Source of the DNA: Planctomycetota bacterium
Lineage (GTDB): Bacteria; Planctomycetota; Phycisphaerae; Sedimentisphaerales; Anaerohalosphaeraceae
Length of the DNA stretch: 7,843 nt
Assembly (NCBI GenBank): GCA_019456245.1
Contig: VRUF01000020.1
Span: 564 to 8,406 of the forward strand
Direction: 5' to 3'
In this document: piece by piece, positions 1 to 5,399 of the stretch
Numbering within the stretch: the first letter of the stretch is position 1
How the letters are laid out: every line of letters begins with the position of its first letter
Notes under the pieces: generated by a model
The model's input: the letters and a program-made list of their open reading frames with translations, nothing else
Databases searched by the model: none
Told to the model about the DNA's origin: nothing
Made by a program: the position numbers and the translations under genes

Positions 1-1575
1 AAACATCCTGCGAATACTATTTTTATCAAAGAAATCCTCTGAACAGTCTTCGATTTTTTCAATAAAGTAATTGTAAATAAAACTTGTCTCGCGAGATAAC
101 TCGTTGCCATCATTATCAAATGTGATAACAGTGCCGGTCTCTCTTTGCGGATACCAATACCCCTCTTCGGTTTGCACAAGGTCATCCATTTCCCGCAAAA
201 GGACCTTTCCGTCTTCGATTATCGTTTCATATCTCACACACACATAGTCATGACGCGGATCAAAATATCGCAAGATACGCCCGATTCTGACAGCTATAAG
301 ATCATTTGACTTTGAATAATCATCTTCTGTTATCCTGCCAGCCATCCCACTAACTGGCCAGAAATGACCCACTGATCTTATATTCCCCGGCTCCCTGGAC
401 TTCTTTATGGAAGATTCTGAATCAGCAGCATGATATTGTCTGTTTCCATCCCATACGGCCGCTGAAACAAATTGTACATCGTTTCTAGTGTGCAGGTTTT
501 CAGCAAACTCAAAAACAGCCCCCTCGATATCATCAGAAATATTAGCATTATTTTGAACCCAGTAACCGTAATGGACATACTTGTAGTACTTGGCGGCATC
601 AAATGTGTCACCTTGAATATAGTTGACATATACAGAAGCATGGGACGGTTCAAGACAAACAATAATATATGGCGAAAACCGTTCCCTTTTTTTATTAAAT
701 ATCTCGGCCAATTCTTTTATCCCAAGATCGGGAAGCATGTCGATCACTTCCGCATTTTGCGGTACTCCTAAAGCATAAATATTCTCAGGTCCTGTGTCAG
801 AATACTTGCATTCAAACTCTGCCTTGCGAATCTTTTCAGAATGATCTTCAACTTCAAGCACAATTGACATAGGAAGATTTGTTTCCACATCAGCAATGAT
901 TATCATATTGAACTTAGTAGAATCTTCCTGAAGTAACAACACATTATAAACATTAACATCGGCTCCATTTATTATTTCAGCATCCATTTCGATTTTTGCA
1001 TTATCTAAAAACTCATTCCCAAATACCAGACTCAGGTACTTCCACATAAGAGTTTTTTCGGAAACATTTCTACTTTCCACTCCCATAAGAGTAAGTGTAT
1101 TCGCTTCTGATTCATAAATTTGCCTTTGTTCATTTGCATAATCTATCCAGACTGCTCCCGATAAATCAGAGTTTTTTGTTGCTGCGATCTGTTTCTCTAA
1201 AGAAAGCCACAATTCAGATTTAAAACTTCCGCCATCTAATTCAAATGAAGAGCCCTCCAAATGCATCCAGCCCGCATTAAGAACTTCTGCCCTAACATCG
1301 GCAAACGCCACACTTGCTACATCAATGGACCCGCCGAACTGATTTATTCCGATAAAAGCCGCAATGATTATGATCGCGGCAACTGCTAATTTTGAAATTT
1401 TGCTTCGCATAATCGTTCTCCATATAGCAGGCCTACCTTCAGCCTGTTTTTCTTGCATTGCCTGTTCCATCGCATCGAACGAATCACCAAGAATTTTCTC
1501 GTCCATCCGCTGGCTGGAACAAACATGCAGTTTATTCTTTTTAATATGTTTTTCTATGTTATCTGCAGGTCTCAT
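1..1575 (-). CDS. Membrane-anchored sigma-factor partner (putative anti-sigma/sensor), C-terminus off the left edge
   Basis: I translated this strand from the ATG at 1575-1573 and found 525 codons without a stop to base 1, so the gene is partial at its 3' end. Residues 1-62 are a short charged cytoplasmic segment (MRPADNIEKH...). Residues about 63-80 (LAVAAIIIIAAFIGINQF) form one transmembrane helix after a basic patch (RTIMRSKISK), giving an inside N-terminus. The remaining ~440 residues would lie outside. The part at about 90-285 resembles a LolA/LolB-like beta fold: 'SELWLSLEKQIAA', 'IIADVETNLPMSIVLEV', 'DTGPENIYALGVP'. The rest, including 'RYFDPRHDYVCVRYE' and 'EGYWYPQRETGTVITF', I cannot assign. 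By family and position it should bind or restrain the sigma factor encoded just upstream, with which it overlaps by 4 bases. The cytoplasmic part has one Cys (C19) and no HX3CX2C zinc anti-sigma motif, so the anti-sigma role is inference. The start is supported by GAGGT seven to eight bases upstream. Confidence 0.85.
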   Translation of the reverse strand, partial: MRPADNIEKHIKKNKLHVCSSQRMDEKILGDSFDAMEQAMQEKQAEGRPAIWRTIMRSKISKLAVAAIIIIAAFIGINQFGGSIDVASVAFADVRAEVLNAGWMHLEGSSFELDGGSFKSELWLSLEKQIAATKNSDLSGAVWIDYANEQRQIYESEANTLTLMGVESRNVSEKTLMWKYLSLVFGNEFLDNAKIEMDAEIINGADVNVYNVLLLQEDSTKFNMIIIADVETNLPMSIVLEVEDHSEKIRKAEFECKYSDTGPENIYALGVPQNAEVIDMLPDLGIKELAEIFNKKRERFSPYIIVCLEPSHASVYVNYIQGDTFDAAKYYKYVHYGYWVQNNANISDDIEGAVFEFAENLHTRNDVQFVSAAVWDGNRQYHAADSESSIKKSREPGNIRSVGHFWPVSGMAGRITEDDYSKSNDLIAVRIGRILRYFDPRHDYVCVRYETIIEDGKVLLREMDDLVQTEEGYWYPQRETGTVITFDNDGNELSRETSFIYNYFIEKIEDCSEDFFDKNSIRRMF

Positions 1576-2114
1576 TTTTTGACCTCACCATTTAATAATG
1601 AACGCAGTTTATCCAATCCATACCGGTACCGGCTTTGCACTGTATTTATCGACTCGTCCTGCATCTCGGCGATCTGGCGAAACTTCATCCCATGATGCAG
1701 ATGCAATACAACGATCTGGCGCTGCTCAAAGGGAAGTCCGCCCAGCAAATCATTCAACTGCATAGCTTTCTCGTTGCGTACCGCCGTGTCAACAGGCTCA
1801 TCGTAAGCCAACTCGACATCATCCGCGTCATAAAGCCGCTCATCCCGAACGGACCTTCGCCTGTTCCTGTCTCTCGCCGCATTAGCAGTACACACCGACA
1901 AATACCCTTTAAGACTGCCCTTAAGTTCAAACCGACCTGCCGTCTGCGCAAACGACACAAAAACATCATGAACAACATCTTCACCGGCGTCTCTTTCTTT
2001 CAAAAGAGCAATAGCAAGGGCAAGCAGATCGTCCTTATACTTCTCGTAGATACTGCGCAAAGCATCCCTGCTTCCGCGATTGAATCTCCAGACTAAAATC
2101 TTACTCTTAAGCAT
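1572..2114 (-). CDS. ECF-like sigma-70 family RNA polymerase sigma factor
   Basis: A 180-residue protein from the ATG at 2114-2112. It is expected to bind core RNA polymerase in the cytoplasm and direct it to a small regulon. Region 2 spans about residues 22-88: helix 'YEKYKDDLLALAIALL', the core-binding segment 'AGEDVVHDVFVSFAQ' (43-57), and 'GSLKGYLSVCTANAARD' followed by a basic run. Region 4 spans about 118-174: 'LLGGLPFEQRQIVVLHLHHG' then a helix-turn-helix 'MKFRQIAEMQDESINTVQS' and 'RYGLDKLRSLL'. The length fits an ECF factor with only regions 2 and 4. An in-frame ATG exists further upstream at 2177, but the 21 added residues (MHGWIVVFVKGDRFGF...) look non-native and lack a ribosome site. 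MLKSKILVWRF matches how this family begins, as I remember it, and CAGG lies six bases before the ATG. Its TGA stop overlaps the ATG of the membrane partner gene (ATGA), implying coupled translation. Confidence 0.93.
   Translation of the reverse strand: MLKSKILVWRFNRGSRDALRSIYEKYKDDLLALAIALLKERDAGEDVVHDVFVSFAQTAGRFELKGSLKGYLSVCTANAARDRNRRRSVRDERLYDADDVELAYDEPVDTAVRNEKAMQLNDLLGGLPFEQRQIVVLHLHHGMKFRQIAEMQDESINTVQSRYRYGLDKLRSLLNGEVKK
1582..1589 (-). promoter_or_regulatory. Ribosome binding site for the membrane partner gene
   Basis: On the minus strand GGTGAGGT ends six bases before the ATG at 1575. It contains GAGG at normal Shine-Dalgarno spacing and lies inside the last codons of the upstream sigma gene. 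It fixes the start at 1575 and allows both re-initiation after the ATGA overlap and independent ribosome entry. Confidence 0.6.
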
Positions 2115-2221
2115 CCACAACCTGATTGCAAAACCAAAACGATCGCCTTTCACAAATACAACGATCCAGCCATGCATTTTAGTCTAATTTGCCGCGAAAA
2201 ACCGGAAAAAACGAAAACTTC

Positions 2222-2251
2222 AGATGGAACAAATATAGAACTTATCCATCT
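2222..2251. repeat. Inverted repeat AGATGGA / TCCATCT
   Basis: Perfect 7-base arms at 2222-2228 and 2245-2251 with a 16-base AT-rich spacer. It lies about 108 bases upstream of the minus-strand sigma start. It could be a two-half-site operator or a hairpin in the leader of that transcript. Arms this short can arise by chance. Confidence 0.4.
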
Positions 2252-2335
2252 AAAAACAGTATGAATACCAAACTTAGCGATGTATACTCATCATTCGGGA
2301 AGTGTCTGCGAAAATATGGCAAAACCCCTTTTTTG

Positions 2336-2368
2336 TTGCGAAAAAGCCCGTTTTTAAGCTTTTGGCAA
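2336..2368. repeat. Candidate hairpin in the divergent region
   Basis: TTGC (2336-2339) can pair with GCAA (2365-2368), and AAAAGC (2342-2347) with GCTTTT (2358-2363), giving ten pairs interrupted by a small 2x1 internal loop, with a 10-base loop CCGTTTTTAA. It sits immediately before the 19-base palindrome. It could act as a leader structure for the plus-strand unit if transcription begins upstream. Much of the pairing is A-T, so stability is modest. Confidence 0.3.
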
Positions 2369-2369
2369 T

Positions 2370-2388
2370 GCTTGATACGGTATCATGC
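2370..2388. promoter_or_regulatory. Palindromic candidate operator GCTTGATACGGTATCATGC
   Basis: The core TGATAC-G-GTATCA (2373-2385) is a perfect 6-base dyad around a single central base. It extends to GC...GC at both ends with one mismatched pair (T2372/T2386), so eight of nine positions per arm pair. The form is that of a dimeric repressor or activator site. It lies about 120 bases upstream of the proposed plus-strand sigma start and about 255 bases upstream of the minus-strand one. No regulator is identified in the window. Confidence 0.45.
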
Positions 2389-2494
2389 GGCCTGAAAAAA
2401 TTTAAAAAATTGACAGAAATTCACATTTTTTGCCAATTTTTCGCAATTATTAAAAAAAAACGTAAGAAAAGTGAAAATACTGGACTAATTATTC

Positions 2495-2498
2495 GGAG
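2495..2498 (+). promoter_or_regulatory. Ribosome binding site deciding the TTG start at 2509
   Basis: GGAG ends ten bases before TTG at 2509-2511. That spacing is slightly long but workable. With the start of sigma region homology right after the TTG, it favours this codon over the in-frame ATGs at 2302 and 2368. Confidence 0.5.
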
Positions 2499-2508
2499 TG
2501 CAAGTTCC

Positions 2509-4491
2509 TTGACCGACAACGCAAATTATGTTGAATTAGTCAAAAAGGCCCAATCGGGTTGTAAACAGAGCATGGACGACCTGGTACAACTGGCTGAGAA
2601 GAATGTGTCCGCGTATATATATCGTCTTACGCTGGACTACCATGCCGCGCAGGACATTCTACAGGATACCCTTCTGGAGATTGTCAGGTCGCTAAAAAAT
2701 ATAAGGTGTCCCGAGGCATTCTGGGCCTGGACGTACAGGACTGCACTGGGCAAGGTACAGCACTACTTTAGAGTTCAAAAGCGTCATAGGAAGTTACAGG
2801 AGATGGCAACATCTGACAAAGAGCGGTTATTGCAGCGACTTTCAGACCTCCATGCGGACAGTCTGAACAACCTGATCAACAAGGAACTGTCGCAGGCAGT
2901 AATTGATGCGATGGCAAAATTGAGGATCAGGTACCGCAATATTCTCGTCCTGCGGCTTTGCGAGCAGTTGTCATATCCAGAGATCGCCGAGGTAATGGAT
3001 TGCAGCGAGATGGCCGCACGTGTATTGTTCTTTAGGGCAAAACGAATACTTAAACAAAAAATATCAAGGCACAGTTTTGGCGCCGGTTCGATGCTCCTGG
3101 CCATGGGCTTGTTTGGGCAAATGACCGCACCGGCCGACGCTGGGGCCGCATTTACAATACCTGCAGCATCTGCCAAGGTCGGCACTGTCGCGGCTCTCAT
3201 CGGTGCCGCTACAACAAAACTGGGCGTTACCATTGCTGTTATGGCTACAACGGCCATTTTCGTTACGTCTGCAATTCATTTAAACGATCCGGACACTATC
3301 GCAGGATTTGACTATCCTCCAAAAAGAACTGAAATAAAAAGCTTTCATTATATCGAGCAGGCATGGGAAAAAACTTCCAGCCCAAATAAAAACCTCCTTC
3401 GTGGAAGAAGCCTCAGCAAGGGAGCATACGAACAATGGTATTACTTCCCCGATGGAATCGATGGACCGCTGTTTATGATAATGCAGAGATGGGATCCCCG
3501 CCAAAAAAACAAACAATGCGGATGGATGCAGAATGCAACCGGAAATTATTACTATAACTCAGGCAGTAAAACTTTACACATGTATGATTATCACCTGCCC
3601 ATGCGAAAGCTGAGCACACGACGTTTGCCTTCCGATACCACCGAATTTACGGAGTTCCTCAATCAGGTCGAAGGTGAAGGAGAAAGAACCGGACTTGAGT
3701 ACGAACGAGACGATGAAACAGGTCTGCTGGTCGGTGTTTTGGACAACCGGTTTTATAACGCGCAACACTTCAAATCGCGTATCGCATATAACAAGGTAAA
3801 CGAGAAATCTTTCGGTTCCTTCCGGCACAAATGGCCTGCAGATACGCCGATAGTCGATGAACGTGACCAAATGCATCAACGGGGGTGGACGTACTTTAGA
3901 GTCGACGGACAGATCAATGGACAGTGGGTTGGCGGCAGCGGCCGGATTCCATTTGTATTTGACGAAATTGCCGCTCATCCCCCATGGCTGAAATTGAACG
4001 TAGGAAACAACCTGCAAATTGTAGATGGATCGCAGCAGGCTTATTTAGCCGATGGAGATGGAAAGATAATCGCCTCCTACCCACCCGGAACTTTTATCAA
4101 AGAATTATCACGGCCATGGATGGGGATGCATGTCATGGATCTGATACGCAGAGACGCTGTTCAAAAGAGAATCGAATTCGCCATAGAACCCTTTGGCGGC
4201 GATAAGAATCACTATGGAAAAGTAAAAGTTATGCTTTTCACCGAACCAACCCAGCTCGATTTCATCGTCGACATAGACAAAGACGTGATCGAAAAAATTC
4301 AGTTCCCGGACAATACTTCTGCCTCCGCCGATGAACAGAATGTCATTAATTTTAGACATCTTCAGGACATCGATCAGCTAGCCGACGAGTTTACCGAACC
4401 GGAACAAATAAAAATTCCCAAAAAAACCCGCCGTCCCTCTATATCCGGTTCATGGCTGGCAGAGTTGGCACAAGGAACACTGGGAAAATGA
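2509..4491 (+). CDS. ECF-like sigma factor fused to a transmembrane helix and large outer domain
   Basis: 660 residues from TTG 2509. Region 2 is at about residues 23-90: 'DDLVQLAEKNVSAYIYRLTL', core-binding 'AQDILQDTLLEIVRSL', then 'FWAWTYRTALGKVQHYFR'. Region 4 is at about 128-184: 'MAKLRIRYRNILVLRL' and helix-turn-helix 'LSYPEIAEVMDCSEMAARV'. An Ala/Gly-rich linker follows (190-235, 'MLLAMGLFGQMTAPADAG'), then one helix at about 237-257 (KLGVTIAVMATTAIFVTSAIH). Some 400 residues (260-660) would lie outside; they include 'GRIPFVFDE', 'WLKLNVGN' and 'RPWMGMHVMDLIRRDA', and I know no function for them. Planctomycetes are known for ECF factors with C-terminal membrane extensions, and this matches that architecture. 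The expected role is a membrane-tethered transcription factor whose sigma part is freed or exposed by an outside signal; this is inference. In-frame ATGs at 2302 and 2368 would add 69 or 47 residues of low-complexity sequence and are judged non-coding. The TGA overlaps the next gene's ATG. Confidence 0.88.
   Translation: MTDNANYVELVKKAQSGCKQSMDDLVQLAEKNVSAYIYRLTLDYHAAQDILQDTLLEIVRSLKNIRCPEAFWAWTYRTALGKVQHYFRVQKRHRKLQEMATSDKERLLQRLSDLHADSLNNLINKELSQAVIDAMAKLRIRYRNILVLRLCEQLSYPEIAEVMDCSEMAARVLFFRAKRILKQKISRHSFGAGSMLLAMGLFGQMTAPADAGAAFTIPAASAKVGTVAALIGAATTKLGVTIAVMATTAIFVTSAIHLNDPDTIAGFDYPPKRTEIKSFHYIEQAWEKTSSPNKNLLRGRSLSKGAYEQWYYFPDGIDGPLFMIMQRWDPRQKNKQCGWMQNATGNYYYNSGSKTLHMYDYHLPMRKLSTRRLPSDTTEFTEFLNQVEGEGERTGLEYERDDETGLLVGVLDNRFYNAQHFKSRIAYNKVNEKSFGSFRHKWPADTPIVDERDQMHQRGWTYFRVDGQINGQWVGGSGRIPFVFDEIAAHPPWLKLNVGNNLQIVDGSQQAYLADGDGKIIASYPPGTFIKELSRPWMGMHVMDLIRRDAVQKRIEFAIEPFGGDKNHYGKVKVMLFTEPTQLDFIVDIDKDVIEKIQFPDNTSASADEQNVINFRHLQDIDQLADEFTEPEQIKIPKKTRRPSISGSWLAELAQGTLGK
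4472..4477 (+). promoter_or_regulatory. Ribosome binding site for the pseudopilin gene
   Basis: AAGGAA ends ten bases before the ATG at 4488, inside the last codons of the sigma fusion gene. It favours the ATG at 4488 over the in-frame ATG at 4452, which would lengthen the leader by 12 residues. Confidence 0.5.
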
Positions 4492-5294
4492 AAGTCGCCA
4501 AGTCTGACCATACCAGCCGCAGCGCATTTACCTTAATTGAAATGCTTGTAACCATAGCTGTTATCGCGTTGCTTTTAGCTATCCTGCTCCCGGCGTTAAC
4601 TGCCGCAAAGCAAAAAACCAAACAGCTCGTCTGCCGGAGCAACCTTCGTCAGTTGGTCATTGCGAACAATTGCTACTCCGACGATAACAATGGAAATTAT
4701 GTCCGCGCCGCACCGGCCATCTTTGAGGTTAATAAACACCGTTGGTATGGAGTACGTGAAAATACAAATGACCCGTTCAATCGCGCAAAAGGCCCACTCG
4801 CATCATATTTACAGGGCCAGAATCTAAACTGCACTGTAAAGGTTAACTACCGGAAAGTACCGCCATCGCAAGACGACTACGACGAAGGAAGCGGAGGCTA
4901 CGGCTACAATATATTTTACATAGGTTCAGTTATATGGTCGAACGAATACGAGGACGAATACCTTAACACCGCCGCAAAAAACACCAACGTCAGGCAGCCG
5001 TCTCAGACTTTAATGTTCGCCGATACCGCGATGGCAGAATCGGATTGTTATACGGAGTACTCATTTGCGATACCACGGTATTTCGTAGTAGACGGCGTCT
5101 CCGTCATCGATACCGGATGGGATCCGGATCCCTCTATTCATTTCAGGCATCGCAACCGGGCAAATATTGGCTGGGTAGATGGCAGTGTAACTTCGAAAAA
5201 AATGGGGAAATATGAAGAAACAAATCAGGCAGATATAAAAATGAAACTAGGATGGTTCGAGCCAATTAACAACACAATGTTCGACCTGAAATAA
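4488..5294 (+). CDS. Type II secretion/type IV pilin-like pseudopilin, DUF1559-like with H-X9-DG motif
   Basis: A 268-residue protein. The leader MKVAKSDHTSRSA is followed by 'FTLIEMLVTIAVIALLLAIL', a class III prepilin N-terminus with Glu at mature position 5. The residue before the cleavage point is Ala (A13), not the usual Gly; planctomycete pseudopilins often read '..AFTLIE', so this is not disqualifying. The mature helix (about 14-40) anchors it in the inner membrane before assembly. 'CRSNLRQLVIANNCYSDDNNGNYV' (49-72) is the segment that typically follows the helix in planctomycete and related proteins. Near the C-terminus, H221-X9-D231-G232 (HRNRANIGWVDG) is the H-X9-DG signature of this family. 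Four cysteines are present (49, 62, 115, 187). The role is likely in a pseudopilus or as a surface-displayed protein; the individual function is unknown. Its ATG overlaps the TGA of the sigma fusion (ATGA), so the two are almost certainly one operon. No other pilus gene is in the window. Confidence 0.9.
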   Translation: MKVAKSDHTSRSAFTLIEMLVTIAVIALLLAILLPALTAAKQKTKQLVCRSNLRQLVIANNCYSDDNNGNYVRAAPAIFEVNKHRWYGVRENTNDPFNRAKGPLASYLQGQNLNCTVKVNYRKVPPSQDDYDEGSGGYGYNIFYIGSVIWSNEYEDEYLNTAAKNTNVRQPSQTLMFADTAMAESDCYTEYSFAIPRYFVVDGVSVIDTGWDPDPSIHFRHRNRANIGWVDGSVTSKKMGKYEETNQADIKMKLGWFEPINNTMFDLK

Positions 5295-5399
5295 CCGCTA
5301 AACCACGGGGCGCATCGCTAGACGATTTCCGGTCCGGCTTGCTGTATTTTACTGATACTATTTCACCTTTTGGTTTTTTCCACGGATTGTTTTCTCTTA
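5295..5399. other. Convergent intergenic gap
   Basis: 105 bases between the pseudopilin stop and the rhamnosidase stop, which face each other. Termination for both units is expected here. I see only weak elements: ATCG-CTAGA-CGAT, and a 3-base stem ACC-TTTT-GGT followed by T (around 5365-5380, plus strand). Neither is a convincing intrinsic terminator. Confidence 0.6.

Larger units (their letters stand above)
2115..2508. other. Divergent intergenic control region between the two sigma units
   Basis: About 390 bases with no credible gene. It must hold the promoters for both units. It is rich in A and T runs: A-runs at 2197-2201, 2206-2211 and 2214-2217; T/A runs at 2329-2363; and a run of nine A at 2452-2460. 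It carries a 7-base inverted repeat (2222-2251), a candidate hairpin (2336-2368) and a 19-base palindrome (2370-2388). A perfect TTGACA stands at 2410-2415, but no convincing -10 box lies 16-18 bases after it, so I cannot assign a housekeeping promoter. The frame of the plus-strand sigma gene stays open back to 2302, but its translation there is a Lys/Phe/Ile-rich stretch without domain character. Confidence 0.7.

Noticed and set aside
1635..2096. 153-codon plus-strand open frame opposite the minus-strand sigma gene
   Set aside because: The product has no domain character and the minus strand encodes a clear sigma factor over the same bases; it is a shadow frame.
2115..2177. Upstream ATG at 2177 as start of the minus-strand sigma factor
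   Set aside because: The 21 extra residues do not resemble the family's N-terminus and no ribosome site precedes this ATG, whereas CAGG precedes the ATG at 2114.
2197..2217. Three A-runs that might make phased, curved DNA
   Set aside because: Centre spacing is about 9.5 then 7 bases, not a regular helical repeat, so curvature is not supported.
2410..2415. Perfect TTGACA, a housekeeping -35 hexamer
   Set aside because: No acceptable -10 box lies 16-18 bases downstream (GCCAAT, CCAATT and CAATTT match TATAAT at no more than three positions), and an AT-rich region makes a chance match likely.
3064..3279. Minus-strand open frames within the Ala-rich linker and helix of the sigma fusion
   Set aside because: They come from the repetitive Ala/Gly codons of the real plus-strand gene and have no motif or ribosome site of their own.
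5340..5385. Possible intrinsic terminator in the convergent gap
   Set aside because: The only stem next to a T-run is three base pairs (ACC/GGT); GTAT/ATAC upstream is equally short. It is too weak to call.
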